Shown piece by piece: positions 31,770 through 39,808 of a stretch of 43,378 nt of DNA. The notes under the pieces were generated by a model. It worked only from the letters and a program-made list of their open reading frames with translations. It did not search any database and was not told the origin of the DNA. Position 1 is the stretch's first letter, and every line of letters starts with the position of its first letter. This DNA is from RGIG250 sp964540025 (GTDB taxonomy: Bacteria > Bacillota > Negativicutes > Selenomonadales > Selenomonadaceae), in contig CAZIKQ010000012.1 of assembly GCA_964540025.1 (NCBI GenBank), forward strand, positions 1 through 43,378, in the 5' to 3' direction. The translations under genes were made by a program, and so were the position numbers.

Positions 31770-33668
31770 GTGCTTAGGGAAATTATAAATCGAATAAAGA
31801 AACGGACAGCGGCAAACATCGCGGCTGGGTTGTGCGGGACGCTTCTCGTGGCAATGCCCCAGGCTTCGGTAAGGGCCAGCGAGGGCGATGTTTTCTCGGG
31901 AGTCCTTGGGGCCTTGGGGGCGGTAGCGGCCTACAACGGATATTTCCGGCAGATATCCGAGATGGGAAACAACGCTCTTTATCAGGAAGAAACTTACCTC
32001 ATGGATATAGGGGAGCACGGACTTTCCCGCTTCCGTCAGGATAAGATTACGGTGGACAAGGTGATGAAGCGGCTGGCCGCGGAGGGAGAGTATACTCTGG
32101 AGAGCCGCAACCTTCCCTTTCGCTGGGCGGTAAACGACAGTGACGAATTTAATGCCGCCTGCTATCCTACCAATTACATAAGCGTAAACCGGGGACTGGT
32201 GGCCGGGCTCCGGGGAAACGAGGACGAGATCGCCGCGGTGCTGGGGCACGAAATGATTCACGGGTTGAAGCTTCACTCCGCCTCGAACATGGCGAAGGCC
32301 GCCGCCGCCCAGATCGGCATGGTGGCGGTAAATGCCGCTACCGGAGCCGGTGACCCGGGGGTGGTATCGATGATGACGGATTATGCCGTGGCAAAGATGG
32401 TAAGCGTTCCCACGGAGTACGAGGCGGACGAAGGGGGGTTCTACATCGCCTGTTCGGCGGGCTTCAATCCCGGCGGAGCAGCGGCGGCCATGGTCAGAAT
32501 GGAAAGCATTGTGAACCGGCAGGCGGAATTTCACGGAAAGTTTGATCCCTACGACCATCCCGAGACGCCGAACCGGGAGAAAAAGCTGGCCCTGATGATG
32601 ACGGACTACAGCGGCGGCCACGTGAAGGTAGATAAAAACAAAATCCTCATCGATGATATGCTTTTTGCGGAGGTTGCCTGGACTGATTTTGACAACGAAT
32701 TGACAAGGGAAACCGCCTATCTGGTAGCCGGGGCCATTGCCCGGGGGATCCACGACAATGACAATCTGTCCGGCTGGAACTGGCGGCCCAGCGGCCGGGG
32801 GGACGGACTGGAGGATTATCTCACCGATGACCGGGTTTACGAGCCCCTGAAACAATTCGTGGCGGAGCGTCACTTGGAGCGGGAGCTTAAAAAGCTCATA
32901 AGCGCCGTTTACAGCGGGGAGGTCATTACCGATGTCCGGACGAAGCTCCATGAGGCCGACGAGGCAAGACAGGAAAAATGGAAGGAGCGGCTGGCCAGGA
33001 CAAAGCTGGCTGACTCGGAGCTGGTGAGCGAGTTCGTGGATAACGGGGACCGGTACAACGATGTATATCTGCCTGACTATGCCCGGCAGCAGGCGCTGCG
33101 GGTTTTTGACAGCGATAACGCTCCGGAGGATCTCAGCAAGGTGTATGCGGTAATCGCCAGAGCCTGTATGCAGGATCTGGATTTTCCGGAGGCCCATAAA
33201 AAGGCTGATTACGCCCTGCTGCTGAATCCGGCCAGCGCCTTTAACCATGTGACCCTGGCGGATATCTACCGGGGGGAGGGGAATCCGGAAGCGGCCCTTG
33301 AGGAATGCCGGACAGCTATCGCCTGCGATCCGAAATTTTCCCCGGCCTACTACATTGCCGGGGATATAGCTGACGAGCTGGGACGGGAGGAGGAAGCCCT
33401 GAACTTTTATCGGGAGCACAAGCGCCTTGAACCGGAGGCCAACGGCTACGAGCTGAAGTATCTGGAAAAGCTTGACCCGAAAGAGGCCGGAAAAATCCGG
33501 GAGGCCAGGCGAAAGTTGGCGGAGAAATGGGCGAAGGAGCTGCCCACCCGGGAGCAGAGGCTGAAGAAGCAGGCCGAGGAAAAGGAGAAGGAGATAAATA
33601 AAGCTGACCCTGGGCGTGAGAAAAAATCAAAGAAACAAAAACAAACCACAGGGCTGAAAATTAAATAA
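31770..33668 (+). CDS. Exported M48-family zinc metalloprotease with TPR-like C-terminus
   Basis: This protein of about 632 residues has a basic start, a hydrophobic signal segment (about 14-30) and an M48 peptidase domain with the zinc motif HEMIH (160-164) and a probable third ligand Glu in TEYEAD (about 216-220). The C-terminal half has TPR-like repeats (NPASAFNHVTLADIYRGEGNPEAALEEC, KFSPAYYIAGDIADELGREEEALNFY) and a very Lys/Glu-rich tail (last about 60 residues). M48 plus TPR proteins such as BepA act in outer-membrane quality control. I chose GTG at 31770 with GGGGAGGAG 6 bases upstream; an ATG at 31743 has no clear ribosome site. It stands alone between two terminators. Substrate is unknown. 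Confidence 0.82.
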   Translation: MLREIINRIKKRTAANIAAGLCGTLLVAMPQASVRASEGDVFSGVLGALGAVAAYNGYFRQISEMGNNALYQEETYLMDIGEHGLSRFRQDKITVDKVMKRLAAEGEYTLESRNLPFRWAVNDSDEFNAACYPTNYISVNRGLVAGLRGNEDEIAAVLGHEMIHGLKLHSASNMAKAAAAQIGMVAVNAATGAGDPGVVSMMTDYAVAKMVSVPTEYEADEGGFYIACSAGFNPGGAAAAMVRMESIVNRQAEFHGKFDPYDHPETPNREKKLALMMTDYSGGHVKVDKNKILIDDMLFAEVAWTDFDNELTRETAYLVAGAIARGIHDNDNLSGWNWRPSGRGDGLEDYLTDDRVYEPLKQFVAERHLERELKKLISAVYSGEVITDVRTKLHEADEARQEKWKERLARTKLADSELVSEFVDNGDRYNDVYLPDYARQQALRVFDSDNAPEDLSKVYAVIARACMQDLDFPEAHKKADYALLLNPASAFNHVTLADIYRGEGNPEAALEECRTAIACDPKFSPAYYIAGDIADELGREEEALNFYREHKRLEPEANGYELKYLEKLDPKEAGKIREARRKLAEKWAKELPTREQRLKKQAEEKEKEINKADPGREKKSKKQKQTTGLKIK

Positions 33669-33677
33669 TTAAGAAAG

Positions 33678-33720
33678 TACACCCGTGGAGCTAAATTCCT
33701 TAGCTACCGGGTGTATTTTT
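33678..33720 (+). terminator. Terminator after the M48 protease gene
   Basis: TACACCCGTGGAGCTAA pairs imperfectly with TTAGCTACCGGGTGTA around a short loop, followed by TTTTT. Confidence 0.75.
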
Positions 33721-33861
33721 GTGAAAGTTCTCTTGTAAATCAGGAAAAACGGACAATAAGTCAGAAGTGTATAATATAAATAAAATATGTATAAAATAAG
33801 AAAACAACAGAAAAAAACGAAAAGGAGCCGCTGACTTCGTTTGGGTGATGTAAAGTATTTC

Positions 33862-33897
33862 AGCTCGTGTATATACTTCATACACAGGGCTTGAGCT
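33862..33897 (+). other. Hairpin of unknown role
   Basis: AGCTC-GTGTA (33862-33871) pairs with TACAC (33881-33885) and GAGCT (33893-33897), with a 9-base loop and a 7-base bulge. It has no T-run. Confidence 0.35.
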
Positions 33898-33965
33898 TAT
33901 ATGAGACAGCATTTTTACGGATTACAGGTTTACAGAATGTATACAATATTTTGTGAATAAACAGC

Positions 33966-33994
33966 TTGATTTTATAAAAAACTCTTTGTATAAT
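33966..33994 (+). promoter_or_regulatory. Promoter of gdhA
   Basis: TTGATT (33966-33971) and TATAAT (33989-33994) are 17 bases apart. Transcription would start near 34001, giving a leader of about 140 bases. Confidence 0.75.
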
Positions 33995-34038
33995 CTGCAA
34001 TATCAAAAAACAGATATGTGATTAAACAAAGGGTAACG

Positions 34039-34110
34039 GCGCCTGAACCAACGTAAACGGATTTCCTCATCTTTCCGATGACGGTTGCGCTGAGGCAGAC
34101 TGCCCCGCGC
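34039..34110 (+). promoter_or_regulatory. Structured gdhA leader with two exclusive folds
   Basis: GCGC-CTG-AACC (34039-34049) can pair with GGTT-GCGC (34083-34090). The same GCGC (34087-34090) can instead pair with GCGC (34107-34110), enclosing a GGCA/TGCC hairpin (34094-34104). The two folds exclude each other, as in some leader RNA switches. No known riboswitch family was recognised. Confidence 0.3.
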
Positions 34111-34140
34111 AAAGGTCACGAAAGAAGGAGCGTTTTTATT

Positions 34141-35499
34141 ATGGCAGATATGGAAAAAGCAAAGGAATATTGTGAGCGGGTACTGGCGGAAATCATCAAG
34201 CGGGATCCGGATCAGCCGGAGTTTCATAATACCTGTAAGGAGGTTCTCAGCACCATTACCCCGGTGGTGGCCCAGCACCCGGAGTATGAGGACGCCTGCC
34301 TGCTGGAGCGGTTCTTTGAGCCCGAGCGGATCATCACCTTCCGGGTCCCCTGGGATGACGATAATGGCAAGCTTCATGTAAACCGGGGCTTCCGGGTTCA
34401 GATGTCCAGCGCCATCGGACCCTATAAGGGCGGCCTTCGCTTCCATCCTTCTGTAAACCTCTCCATCCTGAAGTTCCTCGCCACCGAGCAGATTTTGAAG
34501 AATTCCCTCTCCGGCCTCCCCATCGGCGGCGGCAAGGGCGGGTCCGACTTTGACCCCAAGGGCAAGTCCGACCGGGAAGTAATGCACTTCTGCCAGAGCT
34601 TCATGACTGAGCTCTTCCGCCACATCGGTCCGGACGTGGACGTTCCCGCCGGTGATATCGGCGTAGGCGGCCGGGAGATCGGCTACCTTTTCGGTCAGTA
34701 CAAGCGCCTCCGGAATGCTTATGAGGCTGGCGTTCTCACCGGCAAGCACCTGGCCTTTGGGGGCTCTCTGGCCCGCACCGAAGCTACCGGCTACGGCCTC
34801 CTCTATTTCGTGGAGTGCATGCTCAACGACAATGGCATCGGCTTGAAGGGCAAGACCGTTCTCGTGTCCGGTTCCGGCAACGTGGCCACCTACGCGGTGG
34901 AAAAGGCTTATCAGCTGGGGGCAAAGCCCATCACCTGCTCCGACTCCAACGGCTATGTGGTGGACCCGGAGGGCATTGACCTGGCCCTCCTGAAGCAGAT
35001 CAAGGAAGTAGAACGGGGTCGGATCAAGGAATATGCCGAGCGTAAGGAGGGCGTTGAGTACCATGAAGGCTGCGCCGGGGTATGGACCGTAAAGGGAGAT
35101 ATCGCCCTGCCCTGCGCGACCCAGAACGAGCTGAACCTGGAGGCCGCTCAGGCTCTCGTGGCTAACGGGGTAATCGCTGTCGGCGAGGGGGCCAATATGC
35201 CCTGTACTCTGGATGCCATCGCTTATCTCCAGGAGAACGGCGTGTACTTCGCCCCGGCCAAGGCGGCAAACGTAGGCGGCGTGTCCGTCTCCGCCCTGGA
35301 AATGAGCCAGAATTCCGAGCGGCTCTCCTGGACCTTCGAGGAGGTTGACCAGCGGCTCAAGACCATTATGATCAACTCTTACAAGCAGGCAAAGGAGGCC
35401 GCCGAGCATTACGGCCTGGGAAACAACTTCCTGGCCGGAGCCAACATCGCCGGTTTCCAGAAGGTGGCCGCCGCTATGTACGCGCAGGGCATCGTCTGA
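34141..35499 (+). CDS. gdhA: Glutamate dehydrogenase, hexameric, probably NADP-dependent
   Basis: GdhA interconverts glutamate with 2-oxoglutarate and ammonia. The 452-residue length fits the hexameric small type. The substrate-site segment KGGLRFHPSVNLSILKFLA and LPIGGGKGGSDFDPKG (with the active Lys near residue 132) are intact. The dinucleotide fold has GSGNVATYA, followed by CSDSNG, which resembles NADP-specific enzymes. I chose ATG at 34141 with AAGGAG 10 bases upstream; frames reaching further back would lie in the leader. Codon use is very biased, suggesting high expression. The gene is single, with its own promoter and terminator. Confidence 0.96.
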   Translation: MADMEKAKEYCERVLAEIIKRDPDQPEFHNTCKEVLSTITPVVAQHPEYEDACLLERFFEPERIITFRVPWDDDNGKLHVNRGFRVQMSSAIGPYKGGLRFHPSVNLSILKFLATEQILKNSLSGLPIGGGKGGSDFDPKGKSDREVMHFCQSFMTELFRHIGPDVDVPAGDIGVGGREIGYLFGQYKRLRNAYEAGVLTGKHLAFGGSLARTEATGYGLLYFVECMLNDNGIGLKGKTVLVSGSGNVATYAVEKAYQLGAKPITCSDSNGYVVDPEGIDLALLKQIKEVERGRIKEYAERKEGVEYHEGCAGVWTVKGDIALPCATQNELNLEAAQALVANGVIAVGEGANMPCTLDAIAYLQENGVYFAPAKAANVGGVSVSALEMSQNSERLSWTFEEVDQRLKTIMINSYKQAKEAAEHYGLGNNFLAGANIAGFQKVAAAMYAQGIV

Positions 35500-35518
35500 T
35501 TGCGGCAGAAAATTTTCT

Positions 35519-35550
35519 TCCCGGGTGGAGCCGATCCGCCCGGGATTTTT
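35519..35550 (+). terminator. Terminator of gdhA
   Basis: TCCCGGGTGGA and TCCGCCCGGGA pair over 11 positions (one G-U) with a 5-base loop and TTTTT after it. Confidence 0.9.
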
Positions 35551-35608
35551 GTAACCTGCATGTATGTGTACATAAACAGCCGCTCTCTGCCAACCGGGAG
35601 AAATTGCC

Positions 35609-35638
35609 TTGCATTTTTCTGAAAGACTGCATTATAAT
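35609..35638 (+). promoter_or_regulatory. Promoter of the hydrogenase operon
   Basis: TTGCAT (35609-35614) and TATAAT (35633-35638) are 18 bases apart. The transcript would start near 35645, about 90 bases before hyaA. Confidence 0.6.
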
Positions 35639-35734
35639 AAAAATGAATATTTGTCCATAACGGAAGAGCCAATTATAGACGCTTGATTTTTTATGCTGAT
35701 ACCTGCTTCTGCGGGCAGAGGGGAGGAATTTTCC

Positions 35735-36844
35735 TTGAAAGAGCGTGAGACGCTGTGGGAAGCCTGTCTGAATAAAGGCGTAAGCCGCCGTTCTTTTTTG
35801 AAAAGCTGTGTGGCTTTGACCTCGCTGATGGGTCTGAGCACCGATTTTGTATCCCGGGTGGTCGAGGCGGCGGAAACCAAGCCTCTGCCGGTGGTGCTGT
35901 GGCTCAGCGGTCAGGAATGCACCGGCTGCAGCGAGTCCTTCGTCCGTACCGGGGCGCCGCTGCCCTCCGATGTGCTGCTGAACAGTATTTCCCTGGAGTA
36001 CAGCCATCTTTTGAGCGCCGGCAGCGGCGACGATTTGGAAACCCATTTGGAAAGGATGATGAAGGAGTACCGGGGGAAATATATCCTGGCGGTGGAGGGG
36101 GCAGTGGCCACCGGCGACAACGGAATTTACTGTATGACCGGCGGCAGGCCCTTCATGAAAATTCTGCGGGAAGCGGCGGCGGGGGCGGCGGCGGTCATCG
36201 CCTATGGTTCCTGCGCCGCCTACGGGGGAATCCAGGCGGCGAAACCGAATCCTACCGGCTCGGCGGGAATAAGCCGGTACATTTCGGCCAGGGCGGTGGT
36301 GAACGTCCCGGGCTGTCCTCCGGTTCCGGAGGTCATGACCGGCGTCGTGATGCACCTGGCGATGTTCGGCGTGCTGCCGCCCCTTGACAGCGACAACCGC
36401 CCCAAGCAGTTCTTCGGAAACCGGATTCATGATACCTGCTACCGCAGGCCATTCTTCGATGCGGGAATGTTTGCCGACCGCTATGACGACGCGGGGGCAA
36501 AGGCCGGCTGGTGCCTGTACCGCTTGGGCTGCCGCGGGCCGGTGACCTACAGCTCCTGCGGAAATATGCGCTGGTATCAGGGAATGTCCTATCCGATTCA
36601 GTCCGGCGCCGCCTGCATCGGCTGCACTTCTGCAAAATTCTGGGATGAGGGGCCTTTCTCGGAAAGGCTGCCAAAGTACGGCCCCCTGGGGGATATCGAT
36701 ATGATCGGCGCCGGGCTGGCTGCTGCCTCCGTAGCGGGGGTGGCCGTCCATGGGGCCTTGTCCCTGCTGCAGAAAAAGAAGCGTGACGAAGCGGAGGCGG
36801 CCGAGGCCCGCCGCGTCATGAATGGTCAGGGAGGGAATAAATAA
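35735..36844 (+). CDS. hyaA: [NiFe]-hydrogenase small subunit (Tat-exported)
   Basis: The small subunit carries the three iron-sulfur clusters that pass electrons from the nickel site to cytochrome b. The protein of about 369 residues has a twin-arginine signal (SRRSFLKSC, Arg18-Arg19), so it is exported folded with the large subunit. The cysteine motifs are ECTGCSE, GSCAAYGG and GCPP (proximal cluster), then HDTCYRR, GWCLYRLGC and ACIGC (distal clusters). A C-terminal membrane anchor (about DMIGAGLAAASVAGVAVHGAL) is present. The start is TTG at 35735 with GGGGAGGAA upstream; the ATG at 35693 lacks a ribosome site and would lengthen the signal peptide unusually. The ECTGC form, not ECTCC, points away from the oxygen-tolerant type. 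It overlaps hyaB by one base. Confidence 0.93.
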   Translation: MKERETLWEACLNKGVSRRSFLKSCVALTSLMGLSTDFVSRVVEAAETKPLPVVLWLSGQECTGCSESFVRTGAPLPSDVLLNSISLEYSHLLSAGSGDDLETHLERMMKEYRGKYILAVEGAVATGDNGIYCMTGGRPFMKILREAAAGAAAVIAYGSCAAYGGIQAAKPNPTGSAGISRYISARAVVNVPGCPPVPEVMTGVVMHLAMFGVLPPLDSDNRPKQFFGNRIHDTCYRRPFFDAGMFADRYDDAGAKAGWCLYRLGCRGPVTYSSCGNMRWYQGMSYPIQSGAACIGCTSAKFWDEGPFSERLPKYGPLGDIDMIGAGLAAASVAGVAVHGALSLLQKKKRDEAEAAEARRVMNGQGGNK

Positions 36845-38769
36845 TGCAGCACGTAGTTGTTGACCCGGTTACCCGCATAGAGGGCCATCTGAGGGTAGAG
36901 CTGATGATTGACGAGGCCACCGGCCGGGTGGCTGACGCCCTTTCCTCCGGTACAGCCTGGCGCGGTCTGGAGCTTATAATGCACGGACGGGATCCCCGTG
37001 ATGCCTGGGCCTACATTCAGCGGATTTGCGGCGTCTGCACGACGGCCCATGCCCTGGCCTCTCTCCGAGCGGTGGAAGACGCTTTGAGCATCAAGATTCC
37101 GAAAAATGCAAATTACATAAGAAATATAATGGGGGCCTCCCTGACGGTGCAGGATCATACTATTCATTTTTATCACCTGCACGGCCTGGACTGGGTGAGC
37201 CCCGTGGCGGCTCTGTCGGCAGACCCGGCCACCGCCGCCCGGATCGCGGCTTCCCTGGCGGAGACCTACAGGGTGCCAAATCCGACCCTGGAGGAGGTAT
37301 ATTCCTCTGCCCCGAAGGATTTTCCGGCGGCCACTCCGGATTATTTCCGGACTGTGCAGCGCAAGCTGAAGACGATAGTAGACAGCGGGCAGCTGGGGAT
37401 ATTCTCGGCCCAGTGGTGGGAGCATCCCGACTACAATTTGCTGCCCCCGGAGATTCATCTCGTCGCTGTCTGCCACTATTTGGAAATGCTTGACCGGCAG
37501 CGGGAGCTGGTAACGCCCCATGTTATTTTTGGCGGTAAAAATCCCCACCCCCACTATGTAATGGGCGGTATGCCCTGCTCGATTTCCCTCCGGGACGGAA
37601 ATTCTCCCATTAACGCCGCCCGTCTGGCGGAGGTGAAAAAGGCCATTGATCTGGGCCGCCGCCTCGCAGCCAGGTATTACCTGCCGGATGCTTTGGCCAT
37701 GGCCTCGGCTTACGTGAAAGCAGGCTACCTTGACGGGGGCGGGCTGGCCGGGGAGCGGGTGCTGGGCTTCGGCTCCTTCCCGGAGGAGCCCTTCCTGAAT
37801 ACAAAAGAGGGCGGTTTCTTTAATAATCTGCTGGTTCGGACCAACGGGGTCGTTGAGAATTTCGGCCGGGGGGCGCAGATTGCCGATATCCACAGGATTT
37901 CAGCGGAGGACCTTACCGATGGCAGCGCTTTCGGGGAAAGTGTGGGCCATGCCTGGTTCAGGTATCAGGGAGCGGAGGAGCTTCACCCCTGGAAGGGACA
38001 GACCGAACCTGACTACACGGGACCGAAGGACGGAACCGATACAGATTGGCGGGCCCTCGACGAACAGGGCAAGTACTCCTGGGTCAAGACGCCCCGATGG
38101 AAAGGCAGGCTTTGTGAAGTGGGCCCCTTGGCCCGTTACATCATCGTTTACACGAAGGCCCGGCAGCAGATCCTGCCTGACATGACCTGGGCTGAGAAGT
38201 TGATGGTGGATCAGGTGGACTACGTTTCCTCCCTGCTGGGCAGGCGGGCCGAGGAATGGATGCCTACCATGGCAGGCCGCATGGTTGCCCGGGCCCTGGA
38301 CGCTCAGCTTAATTCGGAGATTGCCAGGTATTTCTTTGACCGGCTGATCGCCAATGTCCGCACCGGCGATACACAGGTGGCCAATATGGAGCGCTGGGAT
38401 CCGGCGGCCTGGCCGAAGCAGGCCCGGGGAGTCGGCCTCTACGAAGCGCCCCGGGGGGCTTTGAGCCATTGGGTTACCATTGACGGCGGAAAAATCGACA
38501 ATTACCAGTGCATCGTTCCCACGACCTGGAACGCCTGCCCCCGGGATGATAAGGCCGGGCGGGGGGCCTATGAGGCGGCGATGATGCAGACAAGGGTGAA
38601 AAATCCCCGTCAGCCTTTGGAGATTTTGAAGGTCATTCGCTCCTTTGATCCCTGCATGGCCTGCGCGACTCATCTGTATGATCTGCAGGGAGAGGCGCTT
38701 CGCATCGTGACTACAGATCCCTACAGCGGATCGAGAGTAGAGGAGGCGGACGGCGATGGATGCAAGTAA
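36844..38769 (+). CDS. hyaB: [NiFe]-hydrogenase large subunit
   Basis: The large subunit holds the Ni-Fe active site. The 641-residue protein has the N-terminal motif RICGVCTTAH (Cys62, Cys65) and the C-terminal motif DPCMACATH (Cys604, Cys607), the four nickel ligands. Maturation cuts after His610. The released tail is 31 residues, about twice the usual length (about 15 in E. coli HyaB), and its coding sequence overlaps the start of hyaC by 14 bases. The ATG overlaps the hyaA stop (TAATG), so translation is coupled. The protein is carried across the membrane by the Tat signal of the small subunit. The organisation matches group 1 uptake hydrogenases. Confidence 0.96.
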   Translation: MQHVVVDPVTRIEGHLRVELMIDEATGRVADALSSGTAWRGLELIMHGRDPRDAWAYIQRICGVCTTAHALASLRAVEDALSIKIPKNANYIRNIMGASLTVQDHTIHFYHLHGLDWVSPVAALSADPATAARIAASLAETYRVPNPTLEEVYSSAPKDFPAATPDYFRTVQRKLKTIVDSGQLGIFSAQWWEHPDYNLLPPEIHLVAVCHYLEMLDRQRELVTPHVIFGGKNPHPHYVMGGMPCSISLRDGNSPINAARLAEVKKAIDLGRRLAARYYLPDALAMASAYVKAGYLDGGGLAGERVLGFGSFPEEPFLNTKEGGFFNNLLVRTNGVVENFGRGAQIADIHRISAEDLTDGSAFGESVGHAWFRYQGAEELHPWKGQTEPDYTGPKDGTDTDWRALDEQGKYSWVKTPRWKGRLCEVGPLARYIIVYTKARQQILPDMTWAEKLMVDQVDYVSSLLGRRAEEWMPTMAGRMVARALDAQLNSEIARYFFDRLIANVRTGDTQVANMERWDPAAWPKQARGVGLYEAPRGALSHWVTIDGGKIDNYQCIVPTTWNACPRDDKAGRGAYEAAMMQTRVKNPRQPLEILKVIRSFDPCMACATHLYDLQGEALRIVTTDPYSGSRVEEADGDGCK

Positions 38770-39454
38770 TGTCAGCGTTGTTCAGCGCCGGATCTACTAT
38801 TTGTTCAGTCCCTTCCTCCGGCTGTTTCACTGGATAATGGTGGATTGTATCTGCGTTCTGTTCGTCACCGGCATCCTTATCGGCAAGCCCCTGGAAATCA
38901 TGAACTTTGAGCCCTCGTCAACCTTTCTTCTGACGAATGTGGTGCGGAATCTGCATTTTCTGGCGGCCTTTGTGTTCTGCGCCTCCTTCGTGCTGAGGGT
39001 CTACGGCTTTATCATCAACAAGGGAGACCGGCTTTTCCCCCGCTTTTGGGAGGGGCACTTCTACCGGGAAACGGTTGATGTGACCCTTCACTATATGCTG
39101 CTCAGGAAGGCCCATAAATCCTATCTGCGCAATCCGCTGGCCCGGATGTCGTACGCTTTTCTGTACGTGCTGGTGGCCATCGAGGTGCTTACCGGGTTTG
39201 CCATGTACCTGATGGTGAATCCGGACAGCGTCTGGGCCTTTGCTTTCTCCTGGGTAAATACCGCCTTGGGCAGCGAGTTTATGACTCATCTCGTCCACCA
39301 CTACGCGGCCTGGGCGATCATTCTCTTTGCCTCCGGGCACCTCTACATGGTCACCCGGGCGGAGTTCATGGAGGGGGAGAGCGAGGCGTCCAGTATGTTC
39401 TCCGGCAGCAAGGTTCTGGTGCACGTGCCTACCGACGTTAAGGAGATAATCTGA
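38756..39454 (+). CDS. hyaC: Ni/Fe-hydrogenase b-type cytochrome subunit
   Basis: HyaC anchors the hydrogenase and passes electrons to the quinone pool through two b hemes. The 232-residue protein has four membrane segments (about 20-40, 60-82, 130-152, 180-205) and the heme histidines expected in RLFHWIM, NLHFLAAF and LVHHYAAWAIILFASGHLYMV. It starts within the end of hyaB and has GAGGAGG upstream. Length fits the family (about 220-240). Confidence 0.92.
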   Translation: MDASNVSVVQRRIYYLFSPFLRLFHWIMVDCICVLFVTGILIGKPLEIMNFEPSSTFLLTNVVRNLHFLAAFVFCASFVLRVYGFIINKGDRLFPRFWEGHFYRETVDVTLHYMLLRKAHKSYLRNPLARMSYAFLYVLVAIEVLTGFAMYLMVNPDSVWAFAFSWVNTALGSEFMTHLVHHYAAWAIILFASGHLYMVTRAEFMEGESEASSMFSGSKVLVHVPTDVKEII

Positions 39455-39478
39455 TTGTAAGGAAAAGGGGGATTTATT

Positions 39479-39754
39479 GTGTGCGCGACCTGTGGATGCG
39501 GAAATCATGACCATACTCATGCTCACGATCATGAGCTGCCTGCCGGAACCAGCCACCTGCACCTCAGGGCAGCCGGAATAACCGGGGCCCAGACTGAAGA
39601 GATCAGGCGGGAGCTGTACGGCTTGCCGGGGATTCTCGAGGTTCATACCCATGAGGACAGCGAGGTCATCGGCGTCAGCTATCAGAATGGAGTAACCGGG
39701 CTGACCGATCTGATAATGGCGTTTGAAAAGCGGGGACTAAAGGTAACGATTTAA
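39479..39754 (+). CDS. Small Cys/His-rich protein resembling the HypB N-terminal metal site, fused to HMA-like fold
   Basis: This 91-residue protein starts MCATCGCGN, closely matching the MCTTCGCG start of E. coli HypB, a high-affinity nickel site. It continues with HDHTHAHDH, then a region predicted as beta-alpha-beta-beta-alpha-beta (about 27-91), like the HMA/ferredoxin fold but without the usual CxxC in its first loop. The start is GTG at 39479 with AAGGGGG upstream. It lies 24 bases after hyaC and before hypA. The HypB encoded downstream lacks the N-terminal motif. I infer a nickel-binding accessory or storage protein for hydrogenase maturation. No named family was recognised. Confidence 0.7.
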   Translation: MCATCGCGNHDHTHAHDHELPAGTSHLHLRAAGITGAQTEEIRRELYGLPGILEVHTHEDSEVIGVSYQNGVTGLTDLIMAFEKRGLKVTI

Positions 39755-39762
39755 GGAAAATC

Positions 39763-39794
39763 CGGGGATAGGCGGTGGTCTGTCCCCGTTTTTT
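39763..39794 (+). terminator. Terminator or attenuator before hypA
   Basis: CGGGGATA and TGTCCCCG pair (one G-U) around a 10-base loop, followed by TTTTTT. It lies inside the hydrogenase cluster, just before the hypA ribosome site, so it probably lets only part of the transcript continue. Confidence 0.6.
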
Positions 39795-39808
39795 AGAGGT
39801 GAAGTCTC

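Larger units (their letters stand above)
33669..34140. other. A/T-rich intergenic region before gdhA
   Basis: These 472 bases are markedly richer in A/T than the rest up to about 34000. They hold the terminator of the protease gene (33678-33720), a hairpin (33862-33897), the gdhA promoter (33966-33994) and the gdhA leader. No convincing gene is seen; a 70-codon hydrophobic frame on the minus strand lacks a ribosome site and has no coding character. Confidence 0.6.

Noticed and set aside
31680..33419. A 579-codon open frame opposite the M48 protease
   Set aside because: Antisense shadow with no signal, domain or ribosome site.
33669..33912. 70-codon hydrophobic frames on the minus strand
   Set aside because: They cover the terminator of the protease gene and A/T-rich DNA; the hydrophobic look comes from T-rich codons.
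34003..35409. A 468-codon open frame opposite gdhA
   Set aside because: Antisense shadow; it also crosses the gdhA promoter and leader. Similar long shadows lie opposite the PurF-like gene, the propeller gene and the hydrogenase genes and were rejected for the same reason.
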